Shown piece after piece: positions 24,889 through 33,610 of a stretch of 64,000 bases of DNA. A model generated the notes under the pieces. The model searched no databases. It saw only the letters and a program-made list of their open reading frames with translations, and had not been told where the DNA came from. The stretch comes from CBDCDJ01 sp965215355 (lineage in GTDB: Bacteria > Deinococcota > Deinococci > Deinococcales > Trueperaceae). Within the stretch, counting starts at the first letter, position 1. Every line of letters starts with the position of its first letter. The DNA is taken from the NCBI GenBank assembly GCA_965215355.1, contig CBDCDJ010000007.1, positions 806,001 to 870,000 on the forward strand. The letters are read 5' to 3'. The translations under genes and the position numbers were made by a program.

Positions 24889-25707
24889 ATGATCGTCCAA
24901 ACCGCGCCGGAGGGCAAACCCTATTTTGTGATTCTGCAAGCCGACCACGCTCGAGCCTCGGGACAGTTGGCGCAAGCCTTCGGCAACGGGCATTTTGCGC
25001 CGCTGTACCCCAAAGAACTGCTGGAGTACGTCGTCGCGCACCACGACGAGGGCTGGGTGCCGGTGGACGCGGAGGTCAGCCGGGACGAACGTACGGGTTT
25101 GCCCTACCACCTGACGCAGACGCCCCTACCGCAGTTGGTACGCACCGGCAAAGGCACGCCGGACTTCAACGAGGCGCGGCATCCGTTTTGCGGCATCGTC
25201 TCGAGTATGCACTTTTACGGTCTCTACCACGGGCGCTACGGTTTGTCGGACAAAATCTTCATCGACACCGTGACGGACGGGGACAAGCCGCTGGTGGAGG
25301 ATTTGCTGAGCGGCGAACTGGCGCGGCAAGAGCGGCTCAAAGAACAGTTGAGGGCGGAGGGTCACGCCGACTGGGCGCGGGACGACTTCTTGTTTCACAA
25401 CTACAAGCTGCTGCAGTTTTTCGACACGCTCTCGCTCTACTTTCACATGGTTCACGCAAAGGCTCGAGCCGAGGCGACGTTCCAAAACCTGCCGAGGGGT
25501 TTGGGCGACGACGTAACGGTGACGGTCAGGCCGGTGAGCAAAAACGCCTACGGGATAAGCCCCTGGCCTTTTGGGGAAGAGGCGCTCGAGTTCACCACCG
25601 CAGGCCGTTATCTCAAACCGCAACCCGCATCGGTCGACCTCGCCGACGTGTTTCACGCAAAGCGGCTCGAGACCCAGACTGTTCTGTTGGTGCCGGGTCG
25701 AGAATGA
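24889..25707 (+). CDS. DUF3891-family protein
   Basis: A 272-residue soluble protein. ILQADHARASGQLAQAFGNGHF, YVVAHHDEGW and the later SMHFYGLYHGRYG match the DUF3891 pattern as I recall it. The histidine-aspartate arrangement (QADHA, AHHDEGW) recalls HD-type metal sites, so a hydrolase is possible but unproven. AAGGAAAGG precedes ATG at 24889. The stop overlaps the next start as ATGA, so the two proteins are made together. Confidence 0.7.
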   Translation: MIVQTAPEGKPYFVILQADHARASGQLAQAFGNGHFAPLYPKELLEYVVAHHDEGWVPVDAEVSRDERTGLPYHLTQTPLPQLVRTGKGTPDFNEARHPFCGIVSSMHFYGLYHGRYGLSDKIFIDTVTDGDKPLVEDLLSGELARQERLKEQLRAEGHADWARDDFLFHNYKLLQFFDTLSLYFHMVHAKARAEATFQNLPRGLGDDVTVTVRPVSKNAYGISPWPFGEEALEFTTAGRYLKPQPASVDLADVFHAKRLETQTVLLVPGRE

Positions 25708-26519
25708 GCGACGGCAAGAGTTTCAGTCAGGGCGTCGGGCGCTGGCTCGGCAGCGCGGAGGTGTACGACGGCGCGGGCCGGTTCTTGGGCAATGCCACCG
25801 ACCAGCGCCACGTGCAGCGCCAGATGGACGACAAGCGCGTGCGCATCGCCCTCTCCTTTGTCGGCCCCTTCAAGTTCGCGGGGCACTACGTAATAGCCGA
25901 CTACGGCGCGCACCGCCTCTACGAAGGCCCCGCCAACGTCGGCTACGCCGAAACGTTGAGCGACGGGCTCATCGACGCGAACGCCTACTGGCCCGTCACA
26001 GGGCTGACGCAACGCTTTTTTTTGATGGTGTTGCCGGGGGGCGACAAGCAGGTGTCGTTGGCGCTGATGTCGCGCGGTGAGCGACTTTTATACGTCGTGG
26101 TGGGCGAGTACAACCGTGTGGCGGCTGGGGCGAGTCCGGTGCCGCCGGGCTTCGTCGACGGCACCTCGTTCGACCTTGCCGACGACCCCGCGGCGGGGCG
26201 GGGCGAGGTGTTGCTGCACCGCGCGGGGACGTGGCGGGGAACGCTGACGGGTCTGGACGAAAGGCTCGAGACTGCCGGAGAGAGTTCTTACAGTGAGGCC
26301 GTCAGCAAGGGAGAAGGAAAGCTGAGGGTTAGCGTCGAGGGCTCGAGCCTCGACCCAAAACCCCGTGACTTTGAGTTGAAGACCAAGGGCGCGCTCGCTT
26401 GGGTGTCTGCCAGAGACGAAGGTTTAGAGATAGCGGGCTCGTACAGCCTGAGCGGCGGGCGGGCGCTCTCAGGGCAGTTTCACCACCTGGCGAAAGCGTT
26501 TACGCGTGTGGCGGCGTGA
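25704..26519 (+). CDS. Calycin-like two-domain protein of unknown function
   Basis: A 271-residue protein coupled to the DUF3891 gene by an ATGA overlap. The N-terminal half (GRWLGSAEVYDGAGRFLGNATDQRHVQR ... GHYVIADYGAHRLYEGPANVGYAE) and C-terminal half (AGTWRGTLTGLDERLETAG) look like two related beta-barrel units. No signal peptide. The family is not recognised with confidence; the same type of protein lies broken just downstream. Confidence 0.6.
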   Translation: MSDGKSFSQGVGRWLGSAEVYDGAGRFLGNATDQRHVQRQMDDKRVRIALSFVGPFKFAGHYVIADYGAHRLYEGPANVGYAETLSDGLIDANAYWPVTGLTQRFFLMVLPGGDKQVSLALMSRGERLLYVVVGEYNRVAAGASPVPPGFVDGTSFDLADDPAAGRGEVLLHRAGTWRGTLTGLDERLETAGESSYSEAVSKGEGKLRVSVEGSSLDPKPRDFELKTKGALAWVSARDEGLEIAGSYSLSGGRALSGQFHHLAKAFTRVAA

Positions 26520-26520
26520 A

Positions 26521-26628
26521 GTGGTGAGTCATGACGGGACCCTCAAGGCCGTGCTCCACACCTGGTATCGGGGCGGGGTGCGCGTGGGCGTGCAGTTCGG
26601 CGTGCTGGCGTTTGAGGCCGCCCCATGA
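26521..26628 (+). pseudogene. 35-codon remnant with ATGA overlap to the next broken gene
   Basis: The frame VVSHDGTLKAVLHTWYRGGV... EAAP ends at a TGA overlapping the ATG at 26625. It reads like the C-terminus of a larger protein whose body is missing. Source unknown. Confidence 0.35.
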
Positions 26629-27470
26629 GCAAAGACGGCTTCGTCGGCGCGTGGCGCGTGAGCGAGTACGTTTACAACCCCGACGGCTGTTTTGTGGGCC
26701 TGGTGCGGCAGCGGCGGGAGCTTGAGAAGGTTAGAGGGCGGCACCCTCCGCGTGACGCAGCACTGCGAGCCGGACGCAGGCGCTTAACACATCACCCGAT
26801 GGGAAGGTTTGCCGGTTCGTGGGTGTTCGACCTCAGCGTGGACGGCCCCGCGCGGCTTTACCACGGGCCGGACGTGGTCGGGTTCGGGCTTCGCCTGGGG
26901 CGAGGGGGCGCTGACCGGGCGCGGGCTGTGGCCCCGTTTTGGACACAACTTTACGTCCTTTGCCGTGCTTGCCACGCCCGAGCGGCAGCTCACGGGCGGG
27001 CAGTTTTTCAACGCGTCGCAGCCGGTCGCCAGCGTTGTCGGCGTCGCGGTGCCGGAGGTGGATGAGAGCTGGCCGGAACTCTCCGGGCACCTCGGGCGGG
27101 TGAGCTTGCCCCTGTCTGGACGGGCAGTAAACGAACGGTCGGTGCAACGGGTGAAGTTTCAGAGAACGCAGTTGAACGACACTACCAAGGACAGGGTTTC
27201 AGCGAAGAAGACTTTACTTTAGAACTGTCTCCCTCTCAAACCAAGCTCGAGTGCTCTGGAAAACGTTCGTCTTCACCCCTGCGCGGTCTCGCCCTGAGGC
27301 TGGGGCCGTTGCTCGAGGGCGAACTCGTCATAGACGCCCGCTGGCTGCTCACGTTCAAGGAAGTCCTCGACGCCGAAGCAGGTCACCTCGTCAGCCTGCG
27401 CCGCCTGTACAAAGACCAGCGGCTCGACTCTGTCGAAGTCATCCGCCTGAGACCGAAAGGTAAAGCGTGA
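26625..27470 (+). pseudogene. Calycin-like gene broken by several frameshifts
   Basis: Pieces in different frames form one protein: MSKDGFVGAWRVSEYVYNPD (from 26625), GGTLRVTQHCEPDAG (near 26740), GRFAGSWVFDLSVDGPARLYHGP (near 26805), AWGEGALTGRGLWPRFGHN (near 26895-26950) and finally GELAPVWTGSKRTVGATGEV through DARWLLTFKEVLDAEAGHL to TGA at 27470. At least four frame changes are needed. The end overlaps the lyase start as GTGA, so the intact ancestor was in that operon. Residue pattern resembles the gene at 25704. Confidence 0.6.
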
Positions 27471-28393
27471 CGACGTTGGAAAACCCCGTCTCGAGCCTGC
27501 CTAAAACCGCCCAAATTGTCGAGGTGGGCTTGCGCGACGGGTTTCAGACCTTGCAGAAAGTCATCCCTCTGGACATGAAGCTCGAGCTTATAGACACCCT
27601 CATCGACGCGGGCGTAAAGCATATCCAGGTTACTTCGTTCGTCCACCCCAAACGCGTGCCGCAGATGGCGGACGCTGAAGAGCTGTGCGCGAGTCTGCCC
27701 GCCGCGCCGGGGGTCGAGTACAGCGGTTTGGTCTTGAACTTAACAGGCGTCGAGCGGGCGCTCGCGGCGGGGCTCAAGTCGCTCGACATGGGCGTGGCGG
27801 CGACCGAAACTCTGAGCCGGCGCAACGCCAACACCTCCGTCGCCGCGGGCATGGCGCAGATGGAAGAGATGGCACGTGAGGCGCGGGGCGCGGGCGTCCG
27901 CGTGCGGGCGGGCGTCCAAACGGCGTTCGGCTGCGCTTACGAGGGGGAGGTGCCACAAAGAAAAGTCGTTAACTTGCTCGAACAAACGCTCCACATGGGC
28001 ATCGACGAACTCGCCCTGTCGGACTCTACCGGCATGGCAAACCCGCTACAAATCGAACGGATGCTCGCCGAAGTCCGGCCTCTGGCGGGTGACACACCCG
28101 TCGTCCTGCACCTGCACGACACGCGCGGGCTGGGGCTCGCCAACGTCTACGCGGCGCTCCGGCAGGGTGTGAGCAAGTTCGACACGGCCTTCGGCGGTTT
28201 GGGCGGTTGTCCCTTTATCGAAGGCGCGAAGGGCAACATCGCTTCTGAGGACACGCTTTTTCTGATGGAGGAAATGGGTATTGGTACGGGCGTCGGCATC
28301 GACAAGATTGCGAGTATCTCGAGGCGCTTGGAAACTTTCTTAGACATGTCCTTGCCCGCCAAGCTGCATCACCTTTTGGAAAGTGACGCGTGA
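27467..28393 (+). CDS. HMG-CoA-lyase-like DRE-TIM metallolyase
   Basis: A 308-residue DRE-TIM enzyme. EVGLRDGFQTL carries the metal aspartate, VTSFVHPKRVPQMADA matches HMG-CoA lyase, LHLHDTRGLGLANVYAAL holds the metal histidines, and FGGLGGCPFIEGAKGNIASED is the HMG-CoA lyase signature with the catalytic cysteine. It cleaves a 3-hydroxy-3-methyl acyl-CoA: HMG-CoA to acetoacetate and acetyl-CoA, or (R)-citramalyl-CoA to pyruvate and acetyl-CoA as in the lyase known from Chloroflexus. The dehydratase and CoA-transferase neighbours favour the second (inference). Confidence 0.88.
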   Translation: MTTLENPVSSLPKTAQIVEVGLRDGFQTLQKVIPLDMKLELIDTLIDAGVKHIQVTSFVHPKRVPQMADAEELCASLPAAPGVEYSGLVLNLTGVERALAAGLKSLDMGVAATETLSRRNANTSVAAGMAQMEEMAREARGAGVRVRAGVQTAFGCAYEGEVPQRKVVNLLEQTLHMGIDELALSDSTGMANPLQIERMLAEVRPLAGDTPVVLHLHDTRGLGLANVYAALRQGVSKFDTAFGGLGGCPFIEGAKGNIASEDTLFLMEEMGIGTGVGIDKIASISRRLETFLDMSLPAKLHHLLESDA

Positions 28394-28492
28394 GCGGTGC
28401 CTACCAAGCTGGGATTCGTCGGTGCGCGAGCCTCGATTTTTGAGAAAGGAGCGGGAAGTCAGCCTTAAATTTCGACGCGCGGCTTCTCTTTT

Positions 28493-29746
28493 ATGCCACA
28501 AACCCTAGCTGAAAAAATCATCTCGGAGCACGCCGGGCGTAAACTCCACGCGGGCGACATCGCCGTGGTTCCTGTAGACGGTGCGATGGCGACTGACACA
28601 ACCGCGCCCTTAGCCATCCAAGCCTTCCGGGAAATGGGCGGCAAAAAACTTTTTGACCCATCAAAGTTCTTCTTGGTTCTCGACCACGCCGTACCCGCCC
28701 CCAATGAACGCGTCGCCAACCTGCACAGCATGATGCGCGACTTTGCGCACCGGACGGGCTGCAAACTCTACGACGTGGGCGAGGGCATTTGTCATCAGCT
28801 CATGGTGGACTTTGACCACGTGCGCCCCGGCGACATCTTCGTGGGCGCGGACTCGCACACGCCGACCTACGGCGCGCTGGGCGCGTTCGCCGTCGGGATG
28901 GGCTCGACCGACACCGCGGGGGTGATGCTGACGGGGAAAACGTGGCTTAAAGTTCCGGGGACGATTCGGCTCGAGCTAAACGGCGCCGTCAAACCGGGCG
29001 TGAGCGCCAAGGACATCATTCTTTACTTGGTCGGGCGTTTGGGCATCGCGGGCGCGACCTATGACGCGATTGAATTTACGGGCGAGGTCGTCCACCCCAT
29101 GACGCTGGCAAGCCGCATGACTTTGGCGAACATGGTCGCGGAGATGGGCGCAAAGGCGGGGCTGGTGGACACTTCACACCTCAACATGCCTTACGATTTC
29201 GAGCGGCTCTCTCCTGACGCTGACGCGACTTACAAAGCTCATCACACTTTAGACTTAACCGACCTGCGCCCCCAAATCGCGCTGCCGCACTCGCCCGAGA
29301 ACGTGCGGGACATTGACGAGGTGCTGGGCCGCAAAATTGACGCCGCCTTTATCGGCTCGTGTACGAACGCGCGGCTCGAGGACTTTCACGCCGCCGCGCA
29401 GGTGCTTAAAGGGCGCAAACTCGCCCCCGGCGTGCGTCTCGTCATCGCCCCGGCCTCGCGCAACGTGTTTAACGCCGCGCTGAGAGACGGCACGGTCGAG
29501 ACCTTGTCGGCGGCGGGGGCGACCTTTATCACCTCGGGCTGCGGGCCGTGCGTGGGCACGCACCAGGGGATTCCGGGGGACGGGGAGGCGGTCATCTCGA
29601 GCACCAACCGCAACTTCCGCGGGCGGCAGGGCAACCCGAACGCGGACGTTTACCTGGCCTCGCCCGCGGTGGTCGCCGCCGCCGCCGTTGCGGGAGAAAT
29701 CGTTGACCCCGCCGACGTTTTGCAAGACGGCGGGGTTTTGGCGTGA
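28493..29746 (+). CDS. Aconitase-family hydro-lyase large subunit (LeuC-like)
   Basis: A 417-residue LeuC/homoaconitase-type subunit. The [4Fe-4S] ligands are seen as FIGSCTNAR (about residue 285) and TSGCGPCVGTHQG (about 345), with the active-site loop GADSHTPTYGALGAFAVGMGSTD. The length fits the short prokaryotic LeuC/DmdA group. Possible reactions are hydration of citraconate, maleate, isopropylmaleate or dimethylmaleate. With no leuA/leuB but CoA-transferase and lyase genes nearby, a catabolic role is more likely than leucine synthesis. Coupled to the small subunit by GTGA. Confidence 0.88.
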   Translation: MPQTLAEKIISEHAGRKLHAGDIAVVPVDGAMATDTTAPLAIQAFREMGGKKLFDPSKFFLVLDHAVPAPNERVANLHSMMRDFAHRTGCKLYDVGEGICHQLMVDFDHVRPGDIFVGADSHTPTYGALGAFAVGMGSTDTAGVMLTGKTWLKVPGTIRLELNGAVKPGVSAKDIILYLVGRLGIAGATYDAIEFTGEVVHPMTLASRMTLANMVAEMGAKAGLVDTSHLNMPYDFERLSPDADATYKAHHTLDLTDLRPQIALPHSPENVRDIDEVLGRKIDAAFIGSCTNARLEDFHAAAQVLKGRKLAPGVRLVIAPASRNVFNAALRDGTVETLSAAGATFITSGCGPCVGTHQGIPGDGEAVISSTNRNFRGRQGNPNADVYLASPAVVAAAAVAGEIVDPADVLQDGGVLA

Positions 29747-30249
29747 AGCATCTTTTCGAAGGCACCGCGCACGTTTACGGCGACAACATCGACACCGACC
29801 GCATCATCCCCGGCAAGTACACCAAAACGCTCGACCTGCAGGGGCTCGCGGCGCACGTGCTAGAGGACTTGGACCCCGAGTTTAGAACCAAAGTGCAAGC
29901 TGGCGATATACTCGTCGCGGGCGACAACTTCGGCTGCGGCTCGAGCCGCGAACAAGCGCCCATCGCCCTGCAAGCGGCGGGCATAAGCGTGGTGGTGGCG
30001 CGGTCTTTTGCGCGCATTTTTTACCGCAACGGAGTCAACATCGGTTTGCCGCTCGTCGAGGTGCCAGACCACGAGATTAGGGACGGCTCGAGGCTGAAGG
30101 TGAACCTACTCGACGGCGAAGTGCTCGACGAAACGACCGGGAAAACTTACCGCGCGACCAAGATGCCCGCGGTGATGCTCGAGATTTTGCAGGCGGGCGG
30201 GCTCGCCCCGTATCTCCAAGAACACGGCGATTATGGGGTAGCCGAATGA
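29743..30249 (+). CDS. Aconitase-family hydro-lyase small subunit (LeuD-like)
   Basis: A 168-residue swivel-domain subunit partnering the LeuC-like protein. YGDNIDTDRIIPGKYT and AGDNFGCGSSREQAPIALQAAGISVVVARSFARIFYRN are the defining LeuD blocks that supply substrate-binding residues. GTG at 29743 overlaps the large-subunit stop and its own stop overlaps the next gene as ATGA, giving a tightly coupled trio. Substrate as discussed for the large subunit. Confidence 0.9.
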   Translation: MKHLFEGTAHVYGDNIDTDRIIPGKYTKTLDLQGLAAHVLEDLDPEFRTKVQAGDILVAGDNFGCGSSREQAPIALQAAGISVVVARSFARIFYRNGVNIGLPLVEVPDHEIRDGSRLKVNLLDGEVLDETTGKTYRATKMPAVMLEILQAGGLAPYLQEHGDYGVAE

Positions 30250-31442
30250 GCCTGCCCCTGGCCGGCGTGCGGGTGCTTGAATGCTCCCACGCCGTGTTAG
30301 GCCCCGCCGCGGGTATGATTCTGGCAGATTTGGGCGCGGACGTCATCAAAATCGAGCCCACCCCGAACGGCGACCCGACCCGCGAGCTGAAAGGTTTTGG
30401 TCAGGGCTATTTTCCGTACTTCAACCGTAACAAAAAAAGCGTCGTCGTGAACCTTAAAACAGACGAAGGCAAAGAGGTCGTTCGCAAGTTGCTTGAAGGT
30501 GCTGATGTTTTGCTCGAGAACTACGGCCCCGGCACGATTGAGCGCTTGGGGTTTGGCTATGACGCGCTCAAAGAGGATTATTCTCAGCTCGTTTTCTGTT
30601 CGCTCAAAGGCTTTTTAGAAGGTCCTTACGAGAACCGCACCGCGCTCGACGAGGTGGTGCAGATGATGTCGGGTCTCGCCTACATGACCGGGCCGCCCGG
30701 TCAGCCGCTGCGGGCAGGGGCCTCGGTTATCGACGTGATGACGGGGATGTACGGCGCGATGGCGGTGATTTTGGCGCTCAAGGAGCGGGACGCGACGGGC
30801 GAGGGGCAGCTTGTCAAAACGGCCCTGTTCGAGACGGCGGCGTTTTTGATGGGCCACCACATGTCCACGTTTGTTATGTCCGGCGAGCCCTTACCGCCCA
30901 TGTCGGCGCGGGTGAGCGCTTGGGCGGTCTATCACCAGTTTGAGACGCGAGACGACCAACTTATTTTTATCGGCGTGACCAGCGACAAGCAGTGGCCCCG
31001 TTTTTGTGAAGCGTTCGGGCGTGAGGACTTGCTGGCGGACGAACGCCTGACGACCAACAACGACCGCGTGGCGGCGCAAGCGTGGCTGCTGCCCGACTTG
31101 CGCGCGATGGTCAAAGGCTTGACCCTGGCCGAAGCCGTGGCGCGCTGTGAGGCGGCGCACCTCCCTTTTTCGCCCGTCGCCCGGCCCGAGGACTTGTTCG
31201 AAGACCCGCAGCTCAACGAAGGGGGGGGCTTACTCGAGACGACCTTTCCGAACGGTACCCGAACCAAAATGCCCAAACTCCCGCTGCTGTTGGGCGAGCA
31301 CGACCTGGATTTGAGGCTCGAGCCGCCCCGAGTGGGCGAGCACACGGTGGAGGTTTTAGAAGCGCTCGGCTATGACCAGAGAACGCTGGACGACTTGGCA
31401 GCTCGAGGGATTGTCACAAAAGGAGACAAGAATGGCGCTTGA
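30246..31442 (+). CDS. CaiB/BaiF class III CoA-transferase (second of two)
   Basis: A 398-residue class III CoA-transferase starting VRVLECSHAVLGPAAGMILADLGADVIKIEPTPNGD. The catalytic aspartate is in ENRTALDEVVQMMSGLAYMTG near residue 140. It is only moderately similar to the copy at 22084, so it probably has another substrate. Directly fused by ATGA to the dehydratase genes, it is a good candidate for activating the hydrated acid, for example succinyl-CoA:(R)-citramalate CoA transfer (inference). Confidence 0.9.
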   Translation: MSLPLAGVRVLECSHAVLGPAAGMILADLGADVIKIEPTPNGDPTRELKGFGQGYFPYFNRNKKSVVVNLKTDEGKEVVRKLLEGADVLLENYGPGTIERLGFGYDALKEDYSQLVFCSLKGFLEGPYENRTALDEVVQMMSGLAYMTGPPGQPLRAGASVIDVMTGMYGAMAVILALKERDATGEGQLVKTALFETAAFLMGHHMSTFVMSGEPLPPMSARVSAWAVYHQFETRDDQLIFIGVTSDKQWPRFCEAFGREDLLADERLTTNNDRVAAQAWLLPDLRAMVKGLTLAEAVARCEAAHLPFSPVARPEDLFEDPQLNEGGGLLETTFPNGTRTKMPKLPLLLGEHDLDLRLEPPRVGEHTVEVLEALGYDQRTLDDLAARGIVTKGDKNGA

Positions 31443-32895
31443 TTTGCTAGTCAAAAACGTGCGCGTCGTGCGTCCGAACGAAGAGGGCACCGAGAAGCTG
31501 GACTTGGGTGTCAAGGACGGGCGTTTTACCAAGCTTGCGGCGTCTATAGAGGACGACGCCGACAAGGTGCTAGACGCGGGCGGCCTCCTCGGCTTCCCCG
31601 GCGTGACCGACGCGCACACCCACATCGGCATCTATCAGAACCTTGCTGAGGACGCCTGCACCGAGTCGGCGGCGGCGGTGTCGGGCGGCGTAACGACGCT
31701 GCTGACCTACATCCGCACAGGCAGCCTCTACCTAAACCGCCCCGGTCCCGTGCGCGAGTTTTTTCCCCAGCTTTTGAAAACGTCCGAAGGCAACTACCGC
31801 TGCGATTACGGCTATCACATCTCACCGATTCAGGGCTCGCAGGTGGGCGAAATGGACTACATCTTGACCGAAGCGGGCGCGCCCAACTTCGGCGAGATTT
31901 TTATGTTCTACGGCTCGCACGGGCTCCACGGCGGCAGCGACGTGCAGCGGCAGTGGCTCATGCTGGACGAGGGCGAGAGTTACGATTTGGCGCATTTTGA
32001 CCAGATTTGTCGGGAGGCGGCGCGCTTGCAAAGGGAGTATCCGGAGTTGGAGCCCTACATCTCCGTAAGCTGGCACTGCGAACTCCCCGACCTGCTGCGC
32101 GCTTACGAAAAGAAGGTACAAGCGAGAGACGACATCTCAGGCCTTGCCGCCTACAGCGCCGCGCGTCCGCCCCACTGCGAAGCCCTGGGCGTCGCCACCG
32201 CCGGGGCGCTCGCGCATGAGGCGGGGTTGACGCGCATCAACATCTTGCACATCACGTCAAAAGAGGCGATGGACGCAGCTTTGAGACTGCGCGAGAGCTA
32301 TCCCGAGATGGACGTGGGCTTAGAAGTTACCGCCGGACACCTGCTCTTAGATACAACCTGCCACATGGGCGTTTACGCCAAGGTCAACCCGCCCCTGCGC
32401 CCGCCCGAGCACCGCGAACATCTGTGGGAGCGCGTCAAGGACGGCACCCTGCAGTGGGCCATGACCGACCACGCCAACTGTCCCGAAAACCTGAAAGTCG
32501 CCGTGGACGACCCCGAGAACATTTGGAAGGCCAAGGCGGGCTTTGGCGGCACCGACTACCTGTTGCCGGGGCTCTACAGCGAAGGTACCAAACGCGGGCT
32601 GAGCCCCAACCGGGTCGCGGAACTGGTCTGCTACAACCCGGCGCGGCGCTTTGGGCTGAACAACAAAGGGGACGTTGACATCGGGTTGGACGCTGACTTG
32701 GTACTTTTGGACCCTGATGAGACCTGGACGATTCGCGCGGAAGATTCGCTTTCGGCGCAAGGCTACAGTCCGTTTGAGGGCTTGGAGGTGACGGGCAAGG
32801 TCAAGAAGACTTTTTTGCGCGGCCAACTCGTATTTGACAAAGGTGAGGTCAAGGGTTTATTGGATGGGCGCTATCAGAAGCGTCCGACGAGTTGA
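31432..32895 (+). CDS. Cyclic amidohydrolase (dihydropyrimidinase/hydantoinase/dihydroorotase type)
   Basis: A 487-residue TIM-barrel amidohydrolase that opens cyclic amides or imides. Metal ligands visible are HTH in DAHTHIG (about 58-62), histidine in SWHCE, histidine in ILHITSKEA and aspartate in MTDHANCPE. The bridging lysine expected in the FK-x-FM-x-YK segment appears to be glutamate here (GEIFMFYGSHG), as judged by eye. ATG at 31432, with AAAGGAGA just upstream, overlaps the CoA-transferase by 11 bp. It closes the catabolic operon. Confidence 0.85.
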   Translation: MALDLLVKNVRVVRPNEEGTEKLDLGVKDGRFTKLAASIEDDADKVLDAGGLLGFPGVTDAHTHIGIYQNLAEDACTESAAAVSGGVTTLLTYIRTGSLYLNRPGPVREFFPQLLKTSEGNYRCDYGYHISPIQGSQVGEMDYILTEAGAPNFGEIFMFYGSHGLHGGSDVQRQWLMLDEGESYDLAHFDQICREAARLQREYPELEPYISVSWHCELPDLLRAYEKKVQARDDISGLAAYSAARPPHCEALGVATAGALAHEAGLTRINILHITSKEAMDAALRLRESYPEMDVGLEVTAGHLLLDTTCHMGVYAKVNPPLRPPEHREHLWERVKDGTLQWAMTDHANCPENLKVAVDDPENIWKAKAGFGGTDYLLPGLYSEGTKRGLSPNRVAELVCYNPARRFGLNNKGDVDIGLDADLVLLDPDETWTIRAEDSLSAQGYSPFEGLEVTGKVKKTFLRGQLVFDKGEVKGLLDGRYQKRPTS

Positions 32896-32926
32896 TTCTG
32901 ATTATCTGCTAGAGTGACTATAAACC

Positions 32927-33559
32927 ATGCACGAATTAGACCATCTACTCTGGGAGGAACTGCGTCTCAGTGAGGGTGAGAAACGCTTTGCTGAAGCCAC
33001 AGGTGTAACGCCTGCCTTCGGCGGAGAACACCCCGGTGCAGGCACGCACAACAGTTTGCTGTCTTTGGGTCGGGGAAAGTACCTAGAAATTATCGCGCTC
33101 AACCCCGCTCATCCCAAAGCAGCCAACTTACTCAAAGAAACGCCCCCGGGCTTTACGCCAAGGCTTTTTACCTTTGGTGTAAGAGCTTATGATTTAACCT
33201 TTGTTGAAAGGTTGGTTGAAGATGCCGACCTAAATGTGGCGGGCCTGCACGACGTCTCGCGGCTCTCTCCCAATGGTCAAGTTTTAGAATGGCGAACCGT
33301 CATCGTGGGGGGGCATGACTTTGGCAACCTCGTACCCTTTTTTACGCGCTGTGGTGACATGGACCATCCTTCCCAGACCTCACCAAAGGGGTGTGAATTA
33401 CTCGAGTTCTCAGTGGGCCACCCCGACCACCACGAACTCTCCCGCGTTTACAAAGCGTTGAGGGTGAATGTGCCCGTGTTTGGATCTGAACATCCTCAAC
33501 TGCGGGCGGTTTTGGCGACGCCCAGGGGTGTCGTGACCCTAAGCACCAAGGGACTGTAA
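32927..33559 (+). CDS. Glyoxalase-like (VOC) domain protein
   Basis: A 210-residue protein of the glyoxalase-like VOC type (similar to PF13468): HELDHLLWEELRL at the N-terminus with a conserved histidine, AFGGEHPGAGTHNSLLSLGRGKYLEIIAL, and a repeated fold later (ELLEFSVGHPDHHELSRVYKAL). Function within the family is unknown. Lower GC and different codon use hint at separate ancestry. GACTAT/TATAAA at 32916-32924 with TTGATT at 32892-32897 gives a promoter almost touching the ATG at 32927, so the mRNA is probably leaderless. Confidence 0.75.
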   Translation: MHELDHLLWEELRLSEGEKRFAEATGVTPAFGGEHPGAGTHNSLLSLGRGKYLEIIALNPAHPKAANLLKETPPGFTPRLFTFGVRAYDLTFVERLVEDADLNVAGLHDVSRLSPNGQVLEWRTVIVGGHDFGNLVPFFTRCGDMDHPSQTSPKGCELLEFSVGHPDHHELSRVYKALRVNVPVFGSEHPQLRAVLATPRGVVTLSTKGL

Positions 33560-33610
33560 ACTTGATGACTTGCCGGATGACGCACAGCTACGCGCCGTGG
33601 GGACGCTGAT

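Noticed and set aside
28493..30249. Leucine biosynthesis leuCD
   Set aside because: No leuA or leuB nearby; the genes are coupled to a CoA-transferase and lyase, so a biosynthetic label would over-claim. Not excluded.
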